DNA of 64,000 nt. It comes from Bettongia penicillata ogilbyi (Eukaryota > Chordata > Mammalia > Diprotodontia > Potoroidae). The translations under genes and the position numbers were made by a program. The notes under the pieces are model-generated. The model was not told the origin of the DNA and made no database searches. It saw only the letters and a list, made by a program, of their open reading frames with translations. Position 1 is the stretch's first letter. Every line of letters begins with the position of its first letter. Below, one piece after another: positions 1 through 11,040 of the stretch. The stretch is taken from NCBI GenBank assembly GCA_023548195.1, contig JAJHZJ010000419.1:4046273-4110272 (forward strand). Reading direction: 5' to 3'.

Positions 1-850
1 CAGATTATTTTAAACCTTCAAGGCATGGGTGGGTGTGGGGGTGGTATGAAGTTAGAGAATGAACACTACCTGTTGAAATAGAGGAGGGATTTGAAGATAC
101 ATGCAGATACTGTTTGCCATGCTGGTGGCACTAAGCATTGATACTAGATGAGGGGAAATGTTCAGCGTTAGATCAAAACTCAGACTAAGAGGAAACCTTA
201 CCTCATTTCCAAATTTCTTCCCTTCTCTCCTTCCCTGACTTCCTCGTTTTTACTTCCTCTGACTTTTTGTATTGCTACTAGAAGGAAAGAATCAGACATA
301 GAGGTTGGCAGGGAAACACTGCAAGGCTTCTCCCTGGGTTTTGTGGGAAATAGCAGAAGGCAGTTTCAGATAAGGGTATTAACTAAGGTGTTAGGGTAAA
401 CATCTAATTAGAGACTTGCTGCTCAAACAAAACTGGACCAAAAAGTGTGGGCTCTAAATTCTGAAGAGGCTGAACCATCTATCCCCAGAGATGTTTTTGG
501 CTGAAGGGGTTGTTTAAATCCATCAGAAGGAAGGAACCAGGGGAAGAAGGTTGCTTGAAAATGAATTGTTCCTGTTTCGAATATCAGTCATTTTATTTTT
601 TTGACAAATTGTCTCTAAAATTTTATTTTTGCCTTTCATATCTATTAATAACTGGGTATAAAAGGTATGAAGTTATTTTTTAAATAAATAGTTTAGCTGC
701 CTAAGAAAATTAAGTATTTTCTTCAAATCTCACTCAGAATGGGATCTGTATTGCTAAAATTGAAGCTTGTTTTCTAATGTAAGCTTGTTTAAATTTCCTT
801 CCAGGTTCCCAGGGTCTTAGAGTTTGAGGGGATTTGTCACTGTAGTTAAA
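1..850. other. Unassigned AT-rich flank
   Basis: No coding region or repeat family recognised. A run of T- and A-rich sequence leads into the TA microsatellite. Treated as ordinary non-coding DNA. Confidence 0.5.
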
Positions 851-852
<2 letters not shown>

Positions 853-923
<71 letters not shown>

Positions 924-926
924 TAT
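853..926. repeat. (TA)n microsatellite
   Basis: About 32 uninterrupted TA units, one AA interruption near 917, then a short AT tail. The Tyr-Ile repeat reading frames on both strands here are products of the dinucleotide array and not genes. The array lies just upstream of the RTE-like LINE remnant. Confidence 0.97.
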
Positions 927-1010
927 GTAATGAAAACAGAAGATGTCAGGAAATCTGCAAATTTCCAGGGAAGGTCCATTTTGGCTATGTTTATGACACT
1001 AAATTAATTT

Positions 1011-2692
1011 TTGGACAGAAAATTTCCCTTCAGTCTGACTGACCAGATCTCTTTAAAGGCTGTTTCTAGGAAAGTTGCCTCTTCTTATTATGCTTTTTGT
1101 TTTCACAATTTTTTCCCACTGTGGTATGTGCCTTTGAAAAAGAGGAGCAAGAAAGCAAAATTACTTTCTGATGAGGCTTTACAAACAGTTGAGAAAAGAA
1201 GAAAAGTGAAAGGTAAAGGAGAAAGGGAAATATACACCCAATTGAATTCAGAATTTCAGAGAATAGCAAGGAGAGATAAGAAAATTTTCTTAAATGAGCA
1301 ATGCAATGAAATAGAAGAAACAATGGCATGGGAAAGACAAGAGATTTCTTCAAGAAGATTAGAGATATCAAGGAAACATTGATATATAAATAAATAAAAG
1401 ACAAAAATGAGAGGAACTTGAAAGAAGCAGAAAAGATTAAAAAAGAGGTATAAGAATACAAAAAGAAGTATTTAAGAAAGATTTTAATATCAGTGATAAT
1501 CATGATGGTGTAGTTACTGATCTAGAGCCACATATCCTGGAGAATGAAGTCAAGTGGGTCTTAGGAAGTACTGCTAACAATAAGGTTAGTGGCGGTGATG
1601 GAATTCTAACTGAGTTATTTAAAATCATAAAAGATAATGTTAAAGTCCTGCACTCAATATGCCAGCAAATTCAGAAAACTTAACAGTGGCGACTAAATTG
1701 GAAAGGATTAGTTTGTGTCCCAATCCTAAAGAAGTATAATGGCGAGAAATGTTCAAATTACTGAAGGAATGTGCTCATTTCACATGCCAGAAAGGTTATG
1801 CATAGGATTCTGTAGACTAGACTTCAGCAATAAGTGAAGCAAAAATTACTAGAAGAGCAAGTTGTTCAGAGGCAGAGGAACTAGAGACCATATTGCCAAC
1901 CTTTGCCTGTTTATAGAGAAAGCAAAGGAGTTTCAGAAAAACAAAATACTTCTACACTGACTACCCTACTGCCTTTGACTGCGTGGAATGCAACAAAATG
2001 TGGCAAGTCTTGAAAGAGATGACAGTTTCAGATCATCTTATTTGTTTCCTAAGGAACCTGTACGTACTCCAAGAAGCAATACTTAGAATTCAAAATGGAA
2101 CAACTGATTTGTTTAGTATTGGAAAAGGCATCTGACAAGGCTGTACATTGACACCTTATTTATTTAACCTTTATGCACAGTACATCTTATGAAATGCCAG
2201 TCTAGATAAATCAAAAGCCAGAATTAAGGTTACTGGGAGAAATACCAACAATCTCAGGTATACAGATAATACCAGTCTGATGGCAAAAAGTAAGCATCTT
2301 AATGTGAAAGAGGAGAATGTCAAAGCTGTCTTGAAGCTTAACATAAAAAACAAAAAGAAAGAAGATTTTTCTGAGTAGTCCCATCAATTCCTGGCAAGTA
2401 GAGAGAGAAGAGATGAAGCAGTGTCATATTTTATATTCTTGGACTCAAAGATCACTGTAACCAGCACATGCAAACATGAAATTTTTGTTCCTTGGAAGAA
2501 AAGTTCTAGAAAATCTGAACAGCCCAATAAAAAGCAGAACTATCACCTGGCCAGCAAATACCCATATAGTCAAAGTTATGTTTTTCCAGTAACAATGTGC
2601 ATCTGTGAGAGTTGGACTATAAAAAAGCTGAAAGCAACAAAATCAATACTTTTGAGTTGTGGTGCTGGAGAAAACATTTGAGAGTCCCTTGG
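1011..2692 (+). pseudogene. Decayed RTE/BovB-like LINE reverse transcriptase, 5' portion
   Basis: Remnant of a non-LTR retrotransposon polyprotein of the RTE (BovB-like) clade. Frame 1011-1382 still reads a block with DEALQ, EKRRKVKGKGE and EFQRIARRDKK. The reverse transcriptase catalytic box near 2256-2290 reads YTDNTSLMAKS, so the usual YADD motif is mutated. A C-terminal block near 2600-2690 reads ESWTIKK, then FELWCWRKHLRVPW in another frame. Many stops and frameshifts separate these islands, so it cannot encode a working enzyme. The similarity stops exactly where the LTR element begins (2693) and resumes after it (5044). Clade assignment is from motif recognition and I am fairly sure of it; the subfamily is unknown. 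Confidence 0.8.
2688..2692. repeat. Target site duplication of LTR element, left copy
   Basis: CTTGG immediately before the TG of the left LTR. It pairs with CTTGA at 5044-5048, differing at one base. Confidence 0.6.
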
Positions 2693-3191
2693 TGTATTGC
2701 CAAGGCAGTATTCACAGCACCAGTGGCGACTATGAATAGTTCTCAACCGCAAAGTATAACGGACTCTCCATATAGAAGGGAGAAGAAAAACATTTATTCT
2801 AATAAATTAGAAAGTTAAATTCCAACACCAGAAAACCAAATCTATCACAGCAGTAAAGAAATCTATACACAACAACAATGCAGGGGGCATTAACATCCCC
2901 AAGGCTTCTCTTTGCTAGGTTCCCCACAAACCAGCTCCCTTAAAAAAGTCATAAACAGGCTCTCAAACAAAATCACCAACAAGCTCTCCCACTCATGCTA
3001 GTTGCTGCCTGCTCTCTCTTTTTCAGCTCTGACTGCTCTGAATCGCTTCTTTCTCCACCTCTTCCTCCTCTACCTGTTCAGCAAACTCCTCCCATCACAG
3101 ACTCTATGTGACTCAGACTTCCATGTGATCCAGGGAGATCACATGGGCGTATTAGTGGGTGAAATATCTTTCCTTTTAAATTACCATTAAA
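2693..3191 (-). repeat. Long terminal repeat of an old ERV, left copy
   Basis: A 499-bp block that recurs as a diverged direct copy at 4567-5043. Shared stretches include CCAAGGCAGTATTC, GACTCTCCATATAGAAGG and CACCAGAAAACCAAATC. It begins TG at 2693; the right copy ends CA at 5043, as expected of an LTR element. Orientation is inferred as minus from a TGG-starting PBS candidate next to the right copy and from purine-rich internal sequence on that strand. Divergence between the two copies indicates an old insertion. Confidence 0.75.
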
Positions 3192-4566
3192 TTTGGCCCT
3201 AAGGTCTTTTTTTTATTCATTACATGGGTTGGTGGAGTAACTGTTATCAATAGAACTTTAACAGGGATAACAGAAAATAAACTTATAAAGTAATATTTCA
3301 GGTTACGACTTGAGCACAAGCGCCTCATCATCCCACCCTGAACAAATGGGGCCCAAAATCCCCTGGGGTAAGGGGTGAAGGTCTTTTCTTCTATAACTAC
3401 TTCCTGCTAAAATTGGATGTGGGGTTGTCCCTGCCCCAAGAGGTCCCATTCAAGGAGTCCTCTTGCTTCTGGAGTCCATGAACCCACTATCATAGCCTCA
3501 TTCACTATTGTTTACTGTTTTCTAATTTGCAGTTTTAGAGTCATCATTCAGGCTAGAGGTATACTTTCTTTAATCTGAGCTGGGGCTTGGCCAATTTCCT
3601 ATTCTCTCTGCAGGTGTGACAAATTTGGATTTCAGGAGGATCTGTAAGGGCAGTTTTTATTTCCATATTCAGTCTAATATAAGTCCCCTTTCTCAGTACA
3701 TTTTGTATAGTTCATTAGTTGGAATGCTATCTATTCTTCCAAAATCTTCCCCTTCTCTCAATATAGCAGTAAATAATTCTTTTCTTGTCAATTTTTTCTG
3801 ACTTTGAATCTGCTGGCTATTTACTCTTCTGTCTTGAGGAACTTTATCTTTTTCATCATCCAAGATACCAAAGATTCTCCCATCCTTTGGGTGAACTGAC
3901 CCAAAATATCTGTCACCTCCTGCTGAGTTAAATTCTCAATTACCTCCCCAAATACTACCTGGCCCCCCTGATTCTCCTTCTTCCTTCTTAGTATTGTATG
4001 AACTTCAGCCTCCTCATCTAACTTTGTTCCATTCTCTTCCCACTCATCCTTCTGGCAGGTGTTTGGGCCCCAGTCAAGCCCAGCCTGTACAAAGGCTATT
4101 CCCTTTTTGCTTTATTTTTCTGAGATAAATGAACACCTTTTTCTTCTACCACCTGAAACCCTCTGGTTTACTCCTCCAAAGGAAATTTCTAATACTGTAG
4201 TTTAGAAAACTTCTCATACAACCCAGCTAATTCATTTTTCCATCTGAATTTTCTCTCTAGCAGCCTGTCTCTGCTTCTATACATAAGTGATTCCTTGTCA
4301 ATAAGGCCCTTCCTGTCCTACACACCACTGCCACTTCTTTCCCCACTTCTATTGGTATTCTTTGAAAATGTCTTTCCAAATCTCTAGGTTCTCCCTTCTG
4401 TAGCCTCAGTTCCCAGTTTTCATAGAGCCCTGTGCCTTTAGACCATTCTCTTGCTAGGGAGGAATAAAGTAAATCCTCTCATCATGGGAGATCCATTTCT
4501 CTCTCTAAAGTCTTTCTGAATCCAAATAGAGATTTTATACCCAGTGATCCTGCTCATGATGCCAAA
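3192..4566 (-). mobile_element. Internal region of the old LTR element, decayed
   Basis: About 1.4 kb between the two LTRs, far shorter than a complete retrovirus, with no intact frame on either strand. On the minus strand it is purine-rich. Directly after the 5' LTR that strand reads TGGCATCATGAGCAGGAT, in the position and with the opening of a primer binding site, but I cannot assign the tRNA. It could be an internally deleted ERVL/class III-like element. Family is inference; the LTR-internal-LTR structure is visible directly. Confidence 0.6.
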
Positions 4567-5043
4567 TATATCACCAAGGCAGTATTCTCAGCACTAATGG
4601 CAACTATGAATATGCTGGTATAGTTCTCAATTGCAAAGTATAACAGACTCTCCATATAGAAGGCAGAAGAAAAACATCTATTCAAACACTAGAAAGCTAA
4701 ATCCCAACACCAGAAAACCAAATCAGTCATAGCAACAAAGAAATCTATACACAATAGCAATGAAGGGAGCACTACCATCCCAAGCCTTCCCTCTGTTCAG
4801 GTTCCTACAAACCAGCTCTCTTAAACAAAATCACAACAACCTCTCCCACTCACACTAGTTACTGCCTGCTCTCTCTTTTCCAGCTCTGACTATTCTGAAT
4901 GACTTCCTGCTCTACCTGTTCCTGCTCCATCTGTTCAGCAAATTCCTCCCACTCCATGTGACTCAAACTTCCATATGACCCATGAAGGTCACATGGGTCT
5001 ATTAATGGATGGGAAAGATCTTCATATTTAAGTTATCATTACA
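4567..5043 (-). repeat. Long terminal repeat of an old ERV, right copy
   Basis: A 477-bp partner of 2693-3191, ending ATTACA at 5043. Several indels relative to the left copy, for example ATGCTGGTAT present near 4611 only here. Confidence 0.75.
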
Positions 5044-5080
5044 CTTGAACAGGAAGGAGATCAAATCAGTCAATACTTAA
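5044..5080 (+). pseudogene. RTE/BovB-like LINE, resumed after LTR insertion
   Basis: GGAAGGAGATCAAATCAGTC followed by ATACTTAAAGAGAT fits the stretch that follows the LRVPW block in RTE/BovB elements. It continues the LINE that was broken at 2692. Short, but placed exactly where continuity predicts. Confidence 0.6.
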
Positions 5081-5189
5081 AGAGATACTCTCTCCCTTTT
5101 AGGGACTTACACCCCATCCAAAGAGATACATGTAGGCATATATAGAATATATGCAAAGCTGAGGGAGTCAGAATAGGCTTCATGTAAAA

Positions 5190-6500
5190 GGTGGTACTTG
5201 AGCTAAGTCTTGAAGAACATTAGAGTTTCTAAGGGTTAGGAGGAAGTGCATTCTAGGAATGCCAGAAGCCTTTACAAAAACATTAAAGTGGGAGGTAAAG
5301 TGTCATTTATTTGGGATTGTAAGAAGGCTACTTTGGCTGGAGTGCAAGAAAGAAAGCATTGTTTAAATTTCATTGTTGAAAAGATAGAATGGGAATGAGT
5401 TGTTAAGGTCTTTAAATGCCATGCAGATGAATTTATATTTAATCCTATAGATAATAGGAAACCAGTGAAGTTAACTGAATAAGGAGATAAAATAGTTAGG
5501 CTTTCCTTTTGGGAAAATCACTTTGGTGCTGCATGGAGAATGGATTGACATTGGGAGAGATGAATTCGTAAGGCCAATTAGGAAACCATTTCAATGGTCC
5601 AAGTACGAGATGTGAAGTGCTTGAACTGGGGTTGAGGCATGCAGTTAAATAGAAGGGCCTGAATGAAAAAGATGCTATGGAGATAAAAAACATAAGTTCT
5701 GGCAACTGATTAGATGTATAGGGTGAATAACAGTAAAGAGTCATGGATGATACAGAGATTACAAATATGAGTGACTGAGAAATACATTTAACAGAAATAG
5801 ATTACTTTGGAAGAGGGATAGGTTTGTGGAAAAAGATAATTATTTTGGTTTTGAATATGTTGAATTTGTGACATCTATGGGACACCTAATTTTTAAAATG
5901 TCCAATAGATGCTTATTGATGTGGGATTAGCACTCAGAAGAGAGACCAGGGCTAGAGATATAGTTTGGGGAATGATCTTCATAGTAATGATAATTAAACT
6001 TATGGCAACTAATGTGATCTCCAAATGAGAGAGCATAAAGAGAGACAATGGTCCAGGGTATACCCAAGGTAGAGGGCACTATATAGATGAAGAGTCAGCA
6101 AAGGCTAACTTACCAAAGGAATGGTAAAGCAGGTATAAGAAAAATAAAGAAAAATGAGGACAGTGCTAGGAAAACCCAGAAGTAAAGCATATACATGAGG
6201 AAGGTGATCAGCAGTGTTAAAGACTGCTGAGAAGTCAAGAAGAATTAGGACTGAGCAAAGGCCATCAGGTTTGGTTATTAGGAAATCATTAGTAACTTCA
6301 GAGACAGAAGCTTCAATAAAGTGGTAAACTCAGAAGCTGGATTGCAAAGTGTTGAAAAATGAATGGGAGAAGCAGAGGTAATGAGTGTAAATAATTTTTT
6401 TTAGAAATTTAGTTGAGAAATAGAGGAGACATATAGGACAATGGTTTGATACCTAGTAGTTTTGGAGAAATTATGAAAAGACTTCAACAAATGAAATAAT
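5190..6500 (+). repeat. Ancient unnamed interspersed repeat, copy 1
   Basis: Resembles, in order, 32660-33300 and 60400-61390 of this window. Shared phrases concern a GTCTTGAAGAA / GAATGCCAGAAG block, a GGTTAGGCTTTCCTTTTGGGAAAATCACTTTGG block and a TTAAAGACTGCTGAGAAGTCAAGA block. Known from mammalian genomes as an old non-LTR-type repeat, but I cannot give a reliable name. No open frame. Confidence 0.55.
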
Positions 6501-6944
6501 ATTCCATAGCAGAGCATATCTTTAGACATTGTTGCCTGAAAGCTTTCAAGAATTCAGAATCTCCAGTGCTTATTCTATACTGATGACAAAAAAAGATATT
6601 TAATTCATAGAGGAAATTGTTGCTGTAAAGAATATCCTCCAATATGATATCAATAATACATATATAAAATCACAGAAGACTCTTTGAAAGATGAAATAAG
6701 AAAGATAACTTTGAAGACTGATGATATTAAGGACTAAATCAGGGTAAACTATGGTGCCAAAGGTATTGCCATGACCATGGAGGATGTCTAGCAGAGAATT
6801 CAATTATCAAATTAAAAGAGGGAATCTGTCTACCAGATATAGTTTGCTGAAGAATTGTAGACCCTGTGTCAATTGCATTAAACTCAGAATGGAAATTATT
6901 TGTGAATAGATAATTTTTTTGTTGGGAGTGTGTGTAATCATAGG

Positions 6945-7480
6945 TTTTAAGAGCTCTTCTCCTTCACTTGATGATCTTATTCACTGCTATGGCTTCAGTG
7001 ATCATCTCTATGCTGATGATTTTTAAATCTGCTTATCCAAAACTATCTTCTCTGCTGACCTCCAATCTTGTGTATCTAGCTACCTCTTTAATATTTTAAA
7101 CTGGATGTCTTATAGACCTCTTAAACTTAATACATCTAAAAATGAACTCATTATCTTTTCTCCCCAACCCTCCCCCTTCTAAACTTCCCTATTTCTATGG
7201 AGGTTATATACGCCATACTCTCAGTCATCTAGGTTTGCTATCCAAGTGTCATCCTGACTCCTCATTTTTTTCACTCCCCATAGTCAAATCTATTGCTAAA
7301 TCCTGTTGATTTTACCTTCATAACACCTTTCTTATTGAAATATCTTATCTCTTCATAACATCAAAACTTTCTCTCCTGACACTGCCAAGACCTTGGTGAA
7401 ATTTGTGCTATTGCAATACCTGCTGGTTGGTCTTTCTGCTACAAGTCTCTCCTTAATCCTAGTAATGAGAAATATTAGAA
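6945..7480 (+). pseudogene. CR1/L2-like reverse transcriptase fragment
   Basis: Conceptual translation contains a YADD box (TATGCTGATGAT at 7009-7020) followed by an LNWMSYRPLKLN-like stretch and NELIIFSPQPSP, the arrangement of CR1/L2-type LINE reverse transcriptases (thumb side of the catalytic site). It is broken by stops, including one two codons after the catalytic box. An old, inactive copy. Confidence 0.65.
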
Positions 7481-8487
7481 ACTCACAATGCTATTCAAGG
7501 AATTAATTTATAATGCTTCAATCTGGATCATTTATTCTGTTATATTTTGTTTTTTGACTCACTGCTATGTAGTTGGGTCTTATTTTTTCATACCCTGGAG
7601 ACTTTCTTTCTGACCACTAATAGACCTGGAGAGGAATTAATCAGGCAGAAAAAGGAACGTTTGAAACAGGAGGTAGGATTTCTAACTTTGAAATATATTA
7701 AGTTCTCATTCAGCAGTTCCTTTCTTTTATAGAATTCCTTTCTTCTCACTCTACTGTCCCTCAAAGCCTTTCTAAATTGGATCTCTCTTTTCTGTTTAGT
7801 TAGTGAAAAGAAAGGGGAGGCTGATAAACATTAAGCCATATCTCTATAACTTCTCTTATTGGAAAGAGACCATCATGACATTTCATATGGGTCTAGAGGA
7901 ATTTATTTAGCTTGACCTCTCCATTATCTTCTGTTTTCCCAGATGAGGAAAGAAAAGATGCTACTCAGGAAGGTGATTTAAAATTTTTCGTGAGATTAAT
8001 AGAAAGAAATACTATTAGGCTGTAAGCTAAGGATAGATTGTAGTCTGATTTTGGTAGAGCGCATTCAAACACCAAGAATTTCCACATCAATAAAATCATA
8101 GCTCCTTTGACATATAAAATAAAGCCACAAAAAGTAGAAAGTCAAGTTTCTCACTTTAAAAAATAGAGAGTGAGTAGTTAAATAGCTAAAGAAATTGAAG
8201 TACATTCTTGACATTTATGGCCTCCTGGTGCCATGGTTTTGGGTCTGTAAAGTAGGGGAGACACTTAATTTCCCATTGTATACCTTTGTCTGTTGAAGTT
8301 ATATTTTGTTATAGATAGGACTAACTGGTACCATCACTGACTTGTAGATCTCCCTGTTTTCCTGGCTTCTTCTATCTACAGGATCTTATCTTTCTAAAGA
8401 AAAGTTTCCAGAGATTCTTCCATCCTTTGATCTACGATAATGGCACACCATACTCTTAGGGGATTTAAAAGATATTAAAGGAGCTGG
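7481..8487. other. Unassigned non-coding stretch
   Basis: No gene. A 61-residue reading frame at 7547-7732 has no recognisable domain and is flanked by AT-rich sequence; treated as chance. Confidence 0.4.
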
Positions 8488-8620
8488 TGATTAAGTTGGG
8501 AAAACACTTTCTCAAGAACCTGTTGACCCAGATAAATATTTATATAGGGCATAGATGAGAGAGATAACTATTAAGGGTGAATGATCCAGGAAAGGTGTAG
8601 GAAGCAGGATTGGATTCAAG
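8488..8620 (+). repeat. Left arm of a large inverted repeat
   Basis: Matches the reverse complement of 9455-9591 over about 133 bp with an estimated 80-85 percent identity. The best block is GTTGGGAAAACACTTTCTCA continuing into AGAACCTGTTG, which is exact in both. Either two oppositely oriented copies of one repeat or the terminal inverted repeats of a DNA transposon of about 1.1 kb. Confidence 0.75.
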
Positions 8621-8639
8621 TAAGTGAATAGGAATAATA

Positions 8640-8825
8640 GTGTCACAAATTGTAATGATAATCATTATACTAAGCACTAATTATTATTATAAATTATAAA
8701 CATTAATTACAAATATATAAATAATTATATAATTATAATCATTGTCCTAAAGCATTAATTGTAAGCATTAATTAATGATTATATAATTAATTATAAAGCA
8801 TTATATTAATTATTTCCTTAGACCA
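8640..8825. repeat. AT-rich low-complexity tract
   Basis: Repeated ATTAAT, TTATAA and ATAATTATA words forming many short palindromes. It lies between the two inverted repeat arms. Confidence 0.8.
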
Positions 8826-8894
8826 CTCCTAAAATATTCTGCTTTACCCTTGACAAAAAAGCATTTGTATCTCTTTTGGGAAATAGGATGACAT

Positions 8895-9090
8895 AGCCAA
8901 CCTTGGAGTTAGGAAGTTAGGGCTTCAAATTCTGATTTTTGAACACAGTGGCTATGTGAACAACTCTCTAAGAATATAAATTGCAGAGAAGGTTCCAATC
9001 TGTATTTATATTAGTTGTCTCATCTGAAAGTTCCCTATAATCAAGAAATTTACAGATCTAATCCCTATGTCTATCTAATTCTTTTACTAT
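8895..9090 (+). repeat. Marsupial tRNA-derived SINE, diverged
   Basis: Contains the AGTTAGGAAG / TTCAAATTCTGA head and the AAATTGCAGAGAAGGTTCC / TTCCCTATAATCAAGAAATT tail typical of marsupial tRNA-CORE SINEs. A related tail occurs at 12320-12420. Confidence 0.6.
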
Positions 9091-9454
9091 GGATTTGGTT
9101 ATCTAGGTTGGACATATTAGACCACTAGAGTTTGCTTTCCTAGTTCTTAATTATATGGGTGTATTCTAGGTTCTATGCAGTTACCTACCACTTTCAAAAT
9201 CCCCCTTCTCCCCCCCATTTTTAGAATGCACCATGCAGATTTAATGGCAAAGGTGTGGCTTTTTACTCTTCTCACTTCCCCTTCTACTCTTCTCTCTTCT
9301 TACAGAGAGAAAGAACTTTCCCTATTGGGACTCTGGTTATCTCCCTCTAGGTGACAAGTCTTAAGATCTCTTTCATTCTTTCATTTAAAAATTGTCATTC
9401 TCAGGTTCCCTATAAACTATTCTTTCCCCTACTTTTGTACCTTCTAAATTTTTT

Positions 9455-9591
9455 CTTGAATCCAATTCTGCTTCCTATATCTTTCCTGGATCATTAGCCC
9501 TTATTAGTAAGATTATCTCTCTCATTTTGCCCTAAATAGATATTTGTCTGGGCCAACAGGTTCTTGAGAAAGTGTTTTCCCAACCTAATCA
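9455..9591 (-). repeat. Right arm of a large inverted repeat
   Basis: Reverse-complement partner of 8488-8620. Reads CTTGAATCCAATTCTGCTTCC at one end and CCCAACCTAATCA at the other. Confidence 0.75.
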
Positions 9592-10300
9592 TTTTCTATT
9601 TTCTTCTCTGTAACTGACCCACTTTCTAGTTCTTAAGCACCATCTTCTTATGGTCCCATCCTAGAAGTTGAATATTTCTCAAGGCCTAGGTTTTCTTAGT
9701 GTATGAAACATCATAAATGAGAAAGAAGTTATTGGTTTCCTTAAAGCAGAATAAGGAAAATGGTTATAAGAGTTTGAATTTTCATTAAATTAAGTAATTA
9801 ATTAAGTAAATTAAATTTAAGTAATTAAGTAATCTTTCATTTGGCTTCTGTGGGCCTTAATGTCTTTATCTATAAAATAGAAGGCTGGACTTTTTGAATG
9901 TTAAAGTCTCCTATATATCAAAATCTATTATTTGATAAGCCTGTGTTTTACCTAAGTTTCTATCATTTGAACCTTATATTATAAACTAAGAACATATCCA
10001 AATCCCCAATATCATACTGTGGTAGTATTTGAAATGTTAATATGGTGGCTCTCAATGAATGAAGGGATAGAGAACAGGAGCTAGAGAAAAAGGAATGACT
10101 TGGAGATGGGAAGAACATGATAAAAGAAGATATCTTTGTGAAATATGTAGATTTTTTAAAAAAAGTAAAAACCTTTTGCTTGTCAATGTTTTATGGGTTG
10201 AAATCTTTTTTTTGTAGACTAGCACTTTGGATAAAATACTCCAAATTGAGCTTCATATTATATGTCTTTCTTGTTTCTGTCTCTCTCCTTTTCTCAGTGC
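9592..10300. other. Non-coding stretch with a SINE tail
   Basis: 9780-9835 is an AATTAAGT-rich tract; 9835-9920 resembles a SINE/MIR 3' part. The 136-residue frame at 10117-10527 runs through AT-rich and MIR-like sequence and has no domain. Confidence 0.4.
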
Positions 10301-10309
10301 AAGTTGACA

Positions 10310-10460
10310 CCTTCTCTGCAATTTATAGGCTCAGAAAACAGAACAGTTCAATGGAAGATCTGCCTAGGGTCACTCAGTTAGGATACATCAGACATAGGAC
10401 TTTAACTTGTCTTTTTGGCTTCAAGACCAGCTCTCTATCAATTATCCCACACTATCTTTT
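10310..10460 (-). repeat. MIR-like SINE fragment
   Basis: Antisense MIR core signature: ATGGAAGATCTGCCTAGGGT, CACTCAGTTAG and CCAGCTCTCTATC. Confidence 0.5.
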
Positions 10461-10834
10461 ATTTTGTTTATATTTAGAAAATTATGATTTTTTATTTTGT
10501 CATTTTACTACTCTCATTTCTAATTGAAAAATAATTGCTGGGTTATGCACTATATTATTGTTCTATCAATTATCTATGGATGAGGAAATTCTAATTAGTA
10601 CTCTCATGCAAACAATTCCCAGGCACAATCATTTGCCTACTGTGAACTATTTCAATTTCAACTTAATGCCTAGGAGAAAGTGATGTCTCAGCAGCCTTGT
10701 AAACTCAAATCTATGAAGTGACAGTAAATATTACATTGCTGAAAAACTAAAGCTAAAGAAGGAAGGGAAAAGCATAGTGAACAAGAAAAAAATGAAAAGA
10801 CTATGTCTCATCTGTTTTATTGTAATAACATAAT

Positions 10835-11000
10835 GTTGGGTTGAAAGGAACTTTAGAGATTTAGTCCAGTTCCCTCATTTTATGAATGAGGAAAGTTAAG
10901 TACAGAAAAGCAAAGTGATTTTAGTAAGCAGTAACAACTAGGATTTGAATCATTTCTTCTGGTTCCAGAACAATATTCTTTCCACTATATCACATTGACT
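10835..11000 (+). repeat. MIR/THER-like SINE fragment
   Basis: Carries AAAGGAACTTTAGAGATTTAG, CCTCATTTTATGAATGAGGAA and a closing TTCTTTCCACTATATCACA, the layout of this old SINE group. Confidence 0.6.
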
Positions 11001-11040
11001 TTCCTGTTGTCTGACCAGCAAGTTTCTGTGATTCAGTTGA

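Noticed and set aside
734..1042. Tyr/Ile-rich reading frames on both strands
   Set aside because: They are produced by the TA microsatellite at 853-926.
10117..10527. 136-residue plus-strand frame as a host gene
   Set aside because: AT-rich composition, hydrophobic low-complexity start, and a 3' half that lies in MIR-like sequence.
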